Of a stretch of DNA of 64,000 nucleotides, positions 1 through 12,048 are shown piece by piece. Origin of the DNA: Macrostomum hystrix (taxonomy: Eukaryota > Platyhelminthes > Macrostomidae); contig CATNEN010000034.1 of assembly GCA_950097015.1 (NCBI GenBank), positions 5,164,501 to 5,228,500 of the forward strand, given 5' to 3'. The notes beneath the pieces are model-generated. The model did not search any database. It was not told where the DNA came from and saw only the letters and a list, made by a program, of their open reading frames with translations. The position numbers were made by a program, and so were the translations under genes. Each line of letters begins with the position of its first letter. Position 1 is the stretch's first letter.

Positions 1-60
1 TCTCTACCTCTCTCTCTCTCTCCTATCTATCTCACTCTCTCTCTCCTCTCTAGCTCACTC
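1..60. repeat. CT-rich low-complexity tract
   Basis: Pyrimidine-rich TCTC/CTAC microsatellite at the window edge. A related tract lies at 361-560, on the other side of the hammerhead-bearing element. Confidence 0.8.
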
Positions 61-189
61 TCGCTCATCTCTCAGTTCAGCACCGGCATCTCGTACGACC
101 GAGTCAGTGCCACGGAGTTGAGTGAGTATGGATTGAGTTGCTGGGCGCTGCCGAATCGATTACGATATGTTGAGATTGAAAGCTGGATT

Positions 190-300
190 TGAACAAGCGC
201 CTATAGCCAAATGGCTGGAGCGCTGGGCTAGACTCTACTGATGAGCTCCAATAAGAGCGAAACGCGTCTGGAGTTGCCTTGGTTCGAATCCGGATTTCAA
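190..300 (+). mobile_element. tRNA-promoter retroposon (SINE-like) carrying a hammerhead ribozyme
   Basis: An internal RNA polymerase III promoter is visible. Box A is TAGCCAAATGG at 204-214, a full match to TRGYNNANNGG. Box B is GTTCGAATC at 282-290, a full match to GWTCRANNC. The 78-nt spacing is longer than in a normal tRNA because a hammerhead ribozyme sits between the boxes. The same arrangement is known from schistosome Sm-alpha elements. No tail or target-site duplication could be assigned, so the outer borders are approximate. It could be a solitary decayed copy; no second copy was seen in the window. Confidence 0.65.
225..279 (+). ncRNA. Type I hammerhead ribozyme
   Basis: All conserved core elements occur in order. 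CTGATGA is at 238-244. Stem II is GCTC (245-248) paired with GAGC (255-258), closed by the 6-nt loop CAATAA. GAAA is at 259-262, and GTC is at 266-268 with predicted cleavage after C268. Stem I is 231-237 paired with 269-275 (seven pairs, two of them G-U). After a 2-nt bulge it continues as 226-228 with 276-278. Stem III is reduced to A262-U267 and C263-G266 around a CGCG self-complementary core. That is typical of retroposon hammerheads, which cleave better as dimers. The loop II sequence resembles that of schistosome hammerheads. Activity is inferred, not shown. Confidence 0.75.
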
Positions 301-360
301 TTTTTTCGATACATATCGCAATCGATTCCAACATTAGATTTTTTTAATTCAATGGGCAGT

Positions 361-560
361 GTCCTCTCTCCTCTCTCCCGCTCTCTCTCCCTCTCTCCCT
401 CTCTCTACCTCACTCTCTCTCTACCTCACTCTCTCTCCTGTCTACCTCTCACTCTGCTCTCTACCTCACTCTCTCTTTCCTCTCTACCTCACTCACTCTC
501 TCCTCTCGTCTCTCCCCTCTACCCCTCTCTCCTCTCTACATCATTAATTCCCTCACCTAT
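361..560. repeat. CT-rich microsatellite
   Basis: Interrupted TCTCTC/CTACCTCACT tract of about 200 bp. The apparent serine/leucine-rich ORFs across it are low-complexity artefacts. Confidence 0.8.
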
Positions 561-1190
561 CCTATCTACCAAACTCTCCTGTATGCGTAATAAATCTCCT
601 CTCCCTTCTCTTTCCAGTCTCCCATTTGAAACATTATCCCACTTGACTGACTAGCTTTTATCCTGAATTTGGTATCGAATTTTCATTCTAAAGATTAGCC
701 CGCGTGTTACAGAGCGCTGCCTTTACGTTGACAAATTCTTTTAGCATTCGACAAAATATTTTCAAGTGTTGCAACGAGAATTGTGGGACAACGCGAAACT
801 GGGATTAAAACGGTGCGGACAGACAGTTGATCCCAACTCCCATATCCGGGTTAGAGTGGTTGGGATAAAATTTGAGCTTTTCAGCAACCGGATAGATAGG
901 ATAAATAAGTAATGATGGGATAAAAATGGGATTAACAGTCTCAGCTAATCTTCAAGAGCTCTCAAATCCTCACATTGCTTTTAGTCTGTAACCACTTAAC
1001 AGCTGTCAGGCAAGCTCAATTAGCTTCTCTATAATCCCAAACTAGTGCATTTAGTCGCTGCTACTTTCTGGTTGGGAAAAATTTAAGAAGCTTATCTTCA
1101 ACATCTTCTGACTAAAAAGGAGTTTCTGGTCGGACAAAAAGTCGGCCTCAAAAAAGCTCGTCAGAAAGTTTACTTTTATAATTAACACAC
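561..1190. other. Unique spacer, no gene seen
   Basis: AT-rich unique sequence with stops in all frames. Nothing recognisable was found before the tandem repeats begin near 1,195. Confidence 0.5.
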
Positions 1191-1194
1191 GAGT

Positions 1195-2695
1195 TGTCTG
1201 TAGAGACTTGTCATCTATGAGTTGTCACATAGATTCTACAGTGAGTTGTTTGTAGTGACTTGTCATCTATGAGTTGTCGCATAGATTCTTCAGTGAGTTG
1301 TCTGTAGTTGTCATCTATGATTTGTCACATAGATTCTACAGTGAGTTGTCTGTAGTGACTTGTCATTGAGTTGTCTGTAATCTATATATTCTACAGTGAG
1401 TTGTCTGTAATCGATAGATTCTACAGTGAGTTGTCAGTAATCTATAGATTCTACAGTGAGTTGTCTGTAATCTATAGATTCTACAGTGAGTTGTCAGTAA
1501 TCTATAGATTCTACAGTGAGTTGTCAGTAATCTATAGATTCTACAGTGAGTTGTCTGTAATCTATAGATTCTACAGTGAGTTGTCAGTAATCTATAGATT
1601 CTACAGTGAGTTGTCTGTAATCTATAGATTCTACAGTGAGTTGTCAGTAATCTATAGATTCTACAGTGAGTTGTCTGTAATCTATAGATTCTACAGTGAG
1701 TTGTCAGTAATCTATAGATTCTACAGTGAGTTGTCTGTAATCTATATATTCTACAGTGAGTTGTCTGTAATCGATAGATTCTACAGTGAGTTGTCAGTAA
1801 TCTATAGATTCTACAGTGAGTTGTCAGAAATCTATAGATTCTACAGTGAGTTGTCAGTAATCTATAGATTCTACAGTGAGTTGTCAGAAATCTAGAGATT
1901 CTACAGTGAGTTGTCAGTAATCTATAGATTCTACAGTGAGTTGTCTGTAATCTATAGATTCTACAGTGAGTTGTCAGTAATCTATAGATTCTACAGTGAG
2001 TTGTCAGAAATCTAGAGATTCTACAGTGAGTTGTCAGTAATCTATAGATTCTACAGTGAGTTGTCAGTAATCTATAGATTCTACAGTGAGTTGTCAGTAA
2101 TCTATAGATTCTACAGTGAGTTGTCAGTAATCTATAGATTCTACAGTAAGTTGTCAGTAATCTATAGATTCTACAGTGAGTTGTCAGTAATCTATAGATT
2201 ATACAGTGAGTTGTCAGTAATCTATAGATTCTACAGTGAGTTGTCAGTAATCTATAGATTCTACAGTGAGTTGTCAGTAAACTATAGATTCTACAGTGAG
2301 TTGTCAGTAAACTATAGATTCTACAGTGAGTTGTCAGTAATCTATAGATTCTACAGTGAGTTGTCAGTAATCTATAGATTCTACAGTGAGTTGTCAGAAA
2401 TCTAGAGATTCTACAGTGAGTTGTCAGTAATCTATAGATTCTACAGTAAGTTGTCAGTAATCTATAGATTCTACAGTGAGTTGTCAGTAATCTATAGATT
2501 ATACAGTGAGTTGTCAGTAATCTATAGATTCTACAGTGAGTTGTCAGTAATCTATAGATTCTACAGTGAGTTGTCTGTAACCTATAGATTCTACAGTGAG
2601 TTGTCAGTAACCTATAGATTCTACAGTGAGTTGTCTGTAGTGACTTGTCATCTATGAGTTGTGACATAGATTCGACAGTGAGTTGTCTGTAGTCT
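1195..2695. repeat. 30-bp satellite array with palindromic core
   Basis: About 42 near-perfect copies of a 30-bp unit (TCTATAGATTCTACAGTGAG followed by TTGTCAGTAA) run from about 1,368 to 2,640. They are flanked on both sides by diverged longer-period relatives containing GACTTGTCATCTATGAGTTG. Each unit carries the 12-bp palindrome AATCTATAGATT. Variant units recur at fixed spacing: the TATATATT/TCGATAGATT pair at 1,381 reappears at 1,741, and a CTACAGTAAG...ATACAGTGAG block near 2,131 reappears near 2,431. This shows growth by block duplication. Because 30 is a multiple of 3, both strands stay open, giving spurious 10-residue-repeat ORFs. Confidence 0.95.
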
Positions 2696-3525
2696 ATTTT
2701 CTACGGCAAGTTGGTGTTTTATGCAATTATATTCAAATCGTAATCAAATATCTTACCAATGTCGCTCGCTTGCAGAAATTCTGTACCCTGTACAAGCAGC
2801 AGCAGCAGCAGCATCATCGCCAGAGTTGAAGACATTACTATTTTGACTTTTGATTTGTCTGAAAATGGCAATAGTTATAAAACTGCAATTTTTTCTATCA
2901 AAGATAACAATTTTTCATACAGCCGACTGTTCTCAAACAGTTCTCAAATTCACCCACCCACCCCTCGCCATTGCGCGAAGCCCTTTATCAGGTCTTTCCA
3001 TCTCAGACGCATCCAGCGTTTAGCTAGTAAAGTCGGCAGACACACTGGTGCCATCATTGTCTGCAACTGTTCTTCTTTTGCCTTGGACACAGACAGGCAA
3101 GGGCTGAAGACGAATATCTTGGCAGTTTTAAAAGCTTTCATCTGTTCTAAATATATATTGAAAACTGAAGTATAAGAGAATAGTGGGCCAGATTACAATC
3201 TCAAAACTAGATAAAAATTTGCGATAAGGGGATACTTACTAGCATAGCACACTTTAAAAGCCAGGTTGGTAAGCTCAACAAAGCAAGCTTCAGAAGAAAC
3301 ATAATCTAGATCTCATAGGTGGAATTTTACAGCACAGATTGTTTTTTGGACAACAGCAATCTGATTAAGCCTCTATAATAATGTAGTTTAGTAATGCATA
3401 ACAGATTTTTGTTACTTGCTTAACACAATCTTTGTCACGATGAATTATGTGTTGACATAATCAATTCTAAATAATCTGATTATACACTATTTTTGTGTTT
3501 AATTCTGCAAAAGCAAAAAATACAA
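2696..3525. other. Unique spacer with an unassigned minus-strand ORF
   Basis: Contains a short CAG run near 2,799. A 63-codon minus-strand ORF (3,141-2,950) starts with ATG directly after TTTAGAACAG and is rich in Lys, Arg and Trp. I recognise no family and found no confident splice partner. No gene is called. Confidence 0.35.
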
Positions 3526-3528
3526 CTC

Positions 3529-6500
3529 CTGACACTAAAGTTAACATTATAGCTGACACTAGCTGACACTAAAGTTGACATTATTGCTGACACTAGCTGA
3601 CACTAAAGTTGACATTATTGCTGACACTAGCTGACACGAAAGTTGACACTATAGCTGACACTAGCTGACACTAAAGTTGACATTATTGCTGACACTAGCT
3701 GACACGAAAGTTGACACTATAGCTGACACTAGCTGACACTAAAGTTGACATTATAGCTGACACTAGCTGACACTAAAGTTGACACTATAGCTGACACTAG
3801 CTGACACTAAAGTTGACATTATTGCTGACACTAGCTGACACTAAAGTTGACACTATAGCTGACACTATAGCTAACACTATAGCTGACACTAAAGTTGACA
3901 CTATAGCTGACACTAGCTGACACTAAAGTTGACACTATAGCTGACACTAAAGTTGACACCATAGCTGACACTAGCTGACACTAAAGTTGACACTATAGCT
4001 GACACTATAGCTGACACTATAGCTGACACTAAAGTTGACACTATAGCTGACACTAGCTGACACTAAAGTTGACACTATAGCTGACACTAAAGTTGACACT
4101 ATAGCTGACACTAGCTGACACTAAAGTTGACACTATAGCTGACACTATAGCTGACACTATAGCTGACACTATAGCTGACACTAAAGTTGACACTATAGCT
4201 GACACTAGCTGACACTAAAGTTGACATTATAGCTGACACTAGCTGACACTAAAGTTGACACTATAGCTGACACTAAAGTTGACACTAAAGTTGACACTAA
4301 AGTTGACACTATAGCTGACACTAAAGTTGACACTAAAGTTGACACTAAAGTTGACACTAAAATTGACACTAAAGTTGACACTAAAGTTGGCACTATAGCT
4401 GACACTAAAGTTGACATTATAGTTGACACTAAAATTGACACTAAAGTTGACACTAAAGTTGGCACTATAGCTGACACTAAAGTTGACATTATAGCTGACA
4501 CTATAGCTGACACTAAAGTTGACATTATAGCTGACACTAAAGTTGACACTATAGCTGACACTAGCTGACACTAAAGTTGACTCTATAGCTGACACTATAG
4601 CTGACACTATAGCTGACACTATAGCTGACACTAGCTGACACTAAAGTTGACACTACAGCTGACACTAGCTGACACTAAAGTTGACATTATTGCTGACACT
4701 AGCTGACACTAAAGTTGACATTATTACTGACACTAGCTGACACGAAAGTTGACACTATAGCTGACACTAGCTGACACTAAAGTTGACATTATTGCTGACA
4801 CTAGCTGACACTAAAGTTGACATTATTGCTGACACTAGCTGACACGAAAGTTGACACTATAGCTGACACTAGCTGACACTAAAGTTGACATTATTGCTGA
4901 CACTATAGCTGACACTAAAGTTGACATTATAGCTGACACTAAAGTTGACACTATAGCTGACACTAGCTGACACTAAAGTTGACTCTATAGCTGACACTAT
5001 AGCTGACACTATAGCTAACACTATAGCTGACACTAAAGTTGACACTATAGCTGACACTAGCTGACACTAAAGTTGACACTATAGCTGACACTAAAGTTGA
5101 CACTATAGCTGACACTAGCTGACACTAAAGTTGACACTATAGCTGACACTATAGCTGACACTATAGCTGACACTAAAGTTGACACTATAGCTGACACTAG
5201 CTGACACTAAAGTTGACACTATAGCTGACACTAAAGTTGACACTATAGCTGACACTAGCTGACACTAAAGTTGACACTATAGCTGACACTATAGCTGACA
5301 CTATAGCTGACACTATAGCTGACACTAAAGTTGACACTATAGCTGACACTAGCTGACACTAAAGTTGACATTATAGCTGACACTAGCTGACACTAAAGTT
5401 GACACTATAGCTGACACTAAAGTTGACACTAAAGTTGACACTAAAGTTGACACTAAAGTTGACACTAAAGTTGACACTAAAGTTGACACTAAAGTTGACA
5501 CTATAGCTGACACTAAAGTTGACATTATAGCTGACACTATAGCTGACACTAAAGTTGACATTATAGCTGACACTAAAGTTGACACTATAGCTGACACTAG
5601 CTGACACTAAAGTTGACTCTATAGCTGACACTATAGCTGACACTATAGCTGACACTATAGCTGACACTAGCTGACACTAAAGTTGACACTATAGCTGACA
5701 CTAGCTGACACTATAGCTGACACTAGCTGACACTAGCTGACACTAAAGTTGACATTATAGCTGACACTAGCTGACACTAGCTGACAATATAGCTGACACT
5801 AGCTGACACTAGCTGACACTAAAGTTGACATTATAGCTGACACTAGCTGACATTAAAGTTGACACTATAGCTGACACTAAAGTTGACACTATAGCTGACA
5901 CTAAAGTTGACACTATAGCTGACACTATAGCTGACACTATAGCTGACACTATAGCTGACACTATAGCTGACACTAGCTGACACTATAGCTGACACTATAG
6001 CTGACACTAAAGTTGACACTATAGCTGACACTAGCTGACACTAAAGTTGACACTATAGCTGACACTAAAGTTGACACTATAGCTGACACTAGCTGACACT
6101 AAAGTTGACACTATAGCTGACACTATAGCTGACACTATAGCTGACACTATAGCTGACACTAAAGTTGACACTATAGCTGACACTAGCTGACACTAAAGTT
6201 GACATTATAGCTGACACTAGCTGACACTAAAGTTGACACTATAGCTGACACTAAAGTTGACACTAAAGTTGACACTAAAGTTGACACTAAAATTGACACT
6301 AAAGTTGACACTAAAGTTGGCACTATAGCTGACACTAAAGTTGACATTATAGCTGACACTATAGCTGACACTAAAGTTGACATTATAGCTGACACTAAAG
6401 TTGACACTATAGCTGACACTAGCTGACACTAAAGTTGACTCTATAGCTGACACTATAGCTGACACTATAGCTGACACTATAGCTGACACTAGCTGACACT

Positions 6501-7900
6501 AAAGTTGACACTACAGCTGACACTAGCTGACACTAAAGTTGACATTATTGCTGACACTAGCTGACACTAAAGTTGACATTATTGCTGACACTAGCTGACA
6601 CGAAAGTTGACACTATAGCTGACACTAGCTGACACTAAAGTTGACATTATTGCTGACACTAGCTGACACTAAAGTTGACATTATTGCTGACACTAGCTGA
6701 CACGAAAGTTGACACTATAGCTGACACTAGCTGACACTAAAGTTGACATTATTGCTGACACTATAGCTGACACTAAAGTTGACATTATAGCTGACACTAG
6801 CTGACACTATAGCTGACACTATAGCTAACACTATAGCTGACACTAAAGTTGACACTATAGCTGACACTAGCTGACACTAAAGTTGACACTATAGCTGACA
6901 CTAAAGTTGACACTATAGCTGACACTAGCTGACACTAAAGTTGACACTATAGCTGACACTATAGCTGACACTATAGCTGACACTAAAGTTGACACTATAG
7001 CTGACACTAGCTGACACTAAAGTTGACACTATAGCTGACACTAAAGTTGACACTATAGCTGACACTAGCTGACACTAAAGTTGACACTATAGCTGACACT
7101 ATAGCTGACACTATAGCTGACACTATAGCTGACACTAAAGTTGACACTATAGCTGACACTAGCTGACACTAAAGTTGACATTATAGCTGACACTAGCTGA
7201 CACTAAAGTTGACACTATAGCTGACACTAAAGTTGACACTAAAGTTGACACTAAAGTTGACACTAAAGTTGACACTAAAGTTGACACTAAAGTTGACACT
7301 AAAGTTGACACTATAGCTGACACTAAAGTTGACATTATAGCTGACACTATAGCTGACACTAAAGTTGACATTATAGCTGACACTAAAGTTGACACCATAG
7401 CTGACACTAGCTGACACTAAAGTTGACTCTATAGCTGACACTATAGCTGACACTATAGCTGACACTATAGCTGACACTAGCTGACACTAAAGTTGACACT
7501 ATAGCTGACACTAGCTGACACTATAGCTGACACTAGCTGACACTAGCTGACACTAAAGTTGACATTATAGCTGACACTAGCTGACACTAGCTGACACTAT
7601 AGCTGACACTAGCTGACACTAGCTGACACTAAAGTTGACATTATAGCTGACACTAGCTGACATTAAAGTTGACACTATAGCTGACACTAAAGTTGACACT
7701 ATAGCTGACACTAAAGTTGACACTATAGCTGACACTATAGCTGACACTATAGCTGACACTATAGCTGACACTATAGCTGACACTAGCTGACACTATTGCT
7801 GACACTATTGCTGAGACTATAGCTGACACTAGCTGACACTATTGCTGACACTATTGCTGAGACTATAGCTGACACTAGCTGACACTATTGCTGACACTAT
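3529..7900. repeat. 4.4-kb array of interleaved 10- and 12-bp units
   Basis: Built from three related words: AGCTGACACTAT (12), AGTTGACACTAA (12) and AGCTGACACT (10), with rare point variants such as GACACGAAAG, TTATTGC and GTTGGCACT. The order of words is not uniform but is itself repeated. A block near 5,030-5,960 recurs at about 6,840-7,770 (offset 1,810 bp) with very few differences. A related block at 4,205 recurs at 6,183. The apparent minus-strand ORFs are artefacts of the 12-bp phase. Confidence 0.95.
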
Positions 7901-8950
7901 TATCTTCCGAAGCATTTTATAGCCAATAAGATATGCGGAATTATTTACGCGGATAAGAACTGCACCGCCAAACAATAAAGCATTGGCGGTGAGAAAAAAC
8001 TAGTTTTTTTTAGCTTAGCTCGGAACGGAGAGATATCAGACCGTTAGCCTGCAAAATTGTTCCTTTATATCACACTTCTTTATCTTTCCCGCCAAGCATA
8101 GTTTTTTAGCACTTTCGGCCTGAATATGTCTTCCTCTCAGTGCTAGATTTCACGAGATCTTCTAGTAGAGAGTCGTGAGACAGTCGGACAGTTTGAACAG
8201 AATCCCCGTTGCAGACAAACCAGACACAAAGCACACACGACACCAAAGCTGATAAGGGTCGGGTCCATTTTTCTGGCTCGTTTGAGTTCTTTTGACAAAT
8301 TCTTGAGCTGTTAAATATTGGCCTAATCTCTCTTTCTCAGGTCTCCTTCTCTATAATTTCGAAGCAACATAGTCCAGTGCATTTTATAGTTTCGGTAGCC
8401 GATAGACTTAACCTGTGCGAGAAAACATGTCCTCTAGTTAAATAAACTAGTCTTAATTTACTCAGTGTCAGTCTCTCGCTTTAGCCAGAAACACTATAGG
8501 TGTTGAGGCATTTGAAGGCAAAAGCGACAAGCAGTAGTTCTTGAGTTCTTTGAGTCGGAAAAATAAAATTCAATCTTTTCGAATTACTAAATTTACTATC
8601 TAGGCTGTATACGTATAGACAAGAGGCTTAATTTGACAATAAAACTATATTATTACCATTTTATAATTCTTAAAGCCTCACTGGATGGCAAAAACTGGGT
8701 CTTAGAGGCGCCACTTTGTCGATGTTGGGTAGAAATGCAGCTTTCTGTCGATAGAATGGGTTGCATTCCTCACTACCTACTGTTTAATTGTCTTCGGAGA
8801 CTGCAAGCCAGATAAACTGCGAATCTAATTATGCTAAACTTTTATTTACTCACTGGATGCATGAAAAACATGAAACTGTGCAGTTTCTATGCCTTTTTAA
8901 CTTTACTTTTATGGTTGAAAGTGGCATGCGTTCATGGGTAATAATGTGAA
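7901..8950. other. Unique spacer between arrays
   Basis: About 1 kb of unique sequence. It holds a perfect 9-bp stem-loop at 7,963-7,991 and a short minus-strand ORF with a signal-peptide-like start (8,143-8,268, listed separately). Nothing else was recognised. Confidence 0.4.
8143..8268 (-). CDS. Possible secreted micropeptide or first exon of a secreted protein
   Basis: A 41-codon ORF starts at 8,268 with a good context (GAAAAATGG). Residues 1-24 look like a cleavable signal peptide: a hydrophobic core LISFGVVCALCLVCL, then a polar Cys-containing region and a basic tail (RRSREI) before a TAG stop. It may be a micropeptide, the first exon of a longer gene whose donor I cannot identify, or chance. 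No family is recognised. Confidence 0.2.
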   Translation of the reverse strand: MDPTLISFGVVCALCLVCLQRGFCSNCPTVSRLSTRRSREI

Positions 8951-8956
8951 GGCGAC

Positions 8957-10520
8957 GAGATAATGTGACATTCCCAGGGAGAGATAATGTAGCATTGGGG
9001 GAGAGATAATGTGGCATTGGGGGAGGGATAATGTGGCATTGGGGGAGGGATAATGTGGCATTGGGGGAGGGATAATGTGGCATTGGGGGAGGGATAATGT
9101 GGCATTGGGGGAGGGATAATGTGGCATTGGGGGAGGGATAATGTAGCATTGGGGGAGAGATAATGTGGCATTGGGGGAGGGGTAATGTGGCATTGGGGGG
9201 AGCATAATGTGGCATTGGGGGAGGGATAATGTGGCATTGAGGGAGGGATAATTTAGTAGTGGGGGGAGGGATAATGTGGCATTGGGGGAGGGATAATGTG
9301 GCATTGGGGGAGGGATAATGTGGCATTGGGGGAGGGGTAATGTGGCATTGGGGGAGGGTAATGGGGCATTGGGGGAGGGATAATGTGGCATTGGGGGAGG
9401 GGTAATGTGGCATTGGGGGAGGGATAATGTGGCATTAGGGGAGGGATAATGTGGCATTGGGGGAGGGATAATGTGGCATTGGGGGAGGGATAATGTGGCA
9501 TTGGGAGAGGGAAATGTGGCATTGATGAGGGATAATGTGGCATTGGGGGAGGGATAATGTGGCATTGGGGGAGGGATAATGTGGCATTGGGGGAGGGATA
9601 ATGTGGCATTGGGGGTGGGGTAATGTGGCATTGGGGGGAGCATAATGTGGCATTGGGGGAGGGATAATGTGGCATTGGGGGAGGGGTAATGTGGCATTGG
9701 GGGAGGGATAATGTGGCATTGGGGAGGGGTAATGTGGCATTGGGGGAGGGGTAATGTGGCGTTGGGGGAGGGGTAATGTGGCATTGGGGGGAGGGGTAAT
9801 GTGGCATTGGGGGAGGGGTAATGTGGCATTGGGGGGAGGGGTAATGTAGCATTGGGGGATAGATAATATGGCATTGGGGGAGGGGTAATGTGGCATTGGG
9901 GGGAGGGGTAATGTAGCATTGGGGGAGAGATAATATGGCATTGGGGGAGGGGTAATGTGGCATTGGGGGAGGGGTAATGTTGCATTGGGGGAGAGATAAT
10001 GTGGCATTGGGGGAGGGGTAATGTGGCATTGGGGGGAGCATAATGTGGCATTGGGGGAGGGATAATGTGGCATTGAGGGAGGGATAATTTAGTAGTGGGG
10101 GGAGGGATAATGTGGCATTGGGGGAGGGGTAATGCGGCATTGAGGGAGGGATAATTTAGTAGTGGGGGGAGGGATAATGTGGCATTGGGGGAGGGGTAAT
10201 GCGGCATTGGGGGAGGGGTAATGTGGCATTGGGGGGAGCATAAAGTGGCATTGGGGGAGGGATAATGTGGCATTGGGGGGAGGGGTAATGTGGCATTGGG
10301 GGAGGGATAATTTAGTAGTGGGGGGAGGGATAATGTGGCATTGGGGGAGGGGTAATGCGGCATTGGGGGAGGGGTAATGTGGCATTGGGGGGAGCATAAA
10401 GTGGCATTGGGGGAGGGATAATGTGGCATTGGGGGGAGGGGTAATGTGGCATTGGGGGAGGGGTAATGTGGCATTGGGGGAGGGATAATGTGGCATTGGG
10501 GGGAGGATAATGTGGCACAA
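8957..10520. repeat. 22-bp G-rich satellite array
   Basis: About 70 copies of GTGGCATTGGGGGAGGGATA plus AT on the plus strand, with GGGGTAAT and GGGGGGAG variants. Every unit has two adjacent G runs (5-6 G, A, 3-4 G), giving a strongly strand-asymmetric G-rich/C-rich repeat. A distinctive variant, TAATTTAGTAGTGGGGGG, recurs near 9,250, 10,085, 10,152 and 10,308 within longer repeated blocks. The minus-strand Pro/His/Ser-rich ORFs (up to 556 codons) are artefacts of the repeat lacking stops. Confidence 0.95.
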
Positions 10521-11184
10521 GTGGTAATTGGGAGCGTCGGAGACCGTTGTACTTTTGCAGGGATGGTAACTAACACCAAGACGTATCAGCCATATAGCAT
10601 GCTGACAGCATGATTAGTGTGAATCAAGTTGCAAATTACAGAACCGCTTTGATGTGCAAATTTTAATTAATAAAAGCCTCTGCCTTTTTCAAAGTAATTT
10701 AATTGCGATTAATTTGGATTAGAAAAAAAGCGAAATTTTAATTTTCTTTCTTTTTTGGCTGTGGTCTCCTGTGTCAATTTCCTGTTCCATGAGCGAAGGT
10801 TGAAGATTTTGATTTTAACCTGCCACTTTGGTCAATGAAGTAAATCATGCTTTCAATTTCAAACAGACAACTCACGCGATTTGATTTCCTTTCGAAGGCT
10901 AAGTTTCTTCTTTGAGTAGAAGAAGTCTTTGTCGAGTGATACCAAATGGTATCTATAGGTACTGCTTCCGTTTAAGCACTGGCTGTGATTTCAGTGGCTT
11001 CAAAGACCTAAACAGCTGATTTTCTGTGGCGGCCAGACTGTGGTATAGCCTGTCTGTTGTCTCCGAGCTTTCAAATCGACGATTAAAAGCAAAAAAATAA
11101 AGCAGCAGTTCTTTATGGACTCGATTCGATTGGTCGAGAGGGCCAGCCAATGGCAGTGGAATGGGCTCACTTGACACAGCAAGT
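10521..11184. other. Unique spacer, possible minus-strand promoter
   Basis: On the minus strand near 11,110-11,160 there are two CCAAT-type sites (CCATTGGCTGG in inverted form and GACCAATCG), followed by CATAAAG. This could be a core promoter, but no coding exon could be attached. A 74-codon minus ORF (11,177-10,953) is unrecognised. Confidence 0.25.
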
Positions 11185-12048
11185 AGTGAGAGAAACAGGG
11201 TGAGATTCTATGAGAAAGAGTGAGAGAAACAGGGTGAGATTCAGTGGGAAAGAGTGAGAGAAACAGGGTGAGATTCATTGGGAAAAAGTGAGAAAAACAG
11301 GATGAGATTCATTGGTAAAGAGTGAGATAAACAGGATGAGATTCAGCGGGAAAGAGTAAGAGAAACAGGGTGAGATTCATTGGGAAAGAGTGAGAGAAAT
11401 AGGTGAGATTCATAGGGAAAGAGTGAGAGAAACAGGATGAGATTCGTTGGGAAAGAGTGAGAGAAACAGGATGAGATTCGTTGGGAAAGAGTGAGAGAAA
11501 CAGGATAAGATTCATTGGGAAAGAGTGAGAGAAACAGGATGAGATTCGTTGGGAAAGAGTGAGAGAAACAGGATGAGATTCGTTGGGAAAGAGTGAGAGA
11601 AACAGGATGAGATTCATAGGGAAAGAGTGAGAGAAACAGGGTGAGATTCATTGGGAAAGAGTGAGAGAAACAGGATGAGATTCATTGGGAAAGAGTGAGA
11701 GAAACAGGATGAGATTCGTTGGGAAAGAGTGAGAGAAACAGGATGAGATTCATTGGGAAAGAGTGTGATAAACAGGGTGAGATTCATTGGGAAAGAGTGA
11801 GAGAAACTGAATGAGATTCATTGGGAAAGAGTGAGAGAAACAGGATGAGATTCATTGGGAAAGAGTGTGATAAACAGGATGAGATTCATTGGGAAAGAGT
11901 GTGATAAACTGGATGAGATTCATTGGGAAAGAGTGTGATAAACAGGATGAGATTCATTGGGAAAGAGTGAGAGAAACAGGATGAGATTCATTGGGAAAGA
12001 TAAAGATAAACAGGATGAGATTCGTTGAAAAAGAGGAATATAAAGAGA
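11185..12048. repeat. 34-bp tandem array
   Basis: About 25 copies of a 34-bp unit (GGGAAAGAGTGAGAGAAACA then GGATGAGATTCATT). The left edge is more diverged (GGGTGAGATTC) and some units read GTGTGATAAAC. The unit shares the 10-mer GAGAAACAGG with the next array at 12,540. Confidence 0.95.

Noticed and set aside
197-300. Functional tRNA gene at the A and B boxes
   Set aside because: The boxes are 78 nt apart, no anticodon arm or acceptor stem can be drawn, and the hammerhead fills the space.
241-654. Ser/Leu-rich 137-codon ORF
   Set aside because: It is a CT microsatellite translation overlapping the ribozyme-bearing element.
8909-10579. 556-codon Pro/His-rich minus-strand ORF, silk- or mucin-like
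   Set aside because: It is a translation of the 22-bp G-rich satellite. Several frames are equally open, and there is no start context, signal peptide or splice structure.
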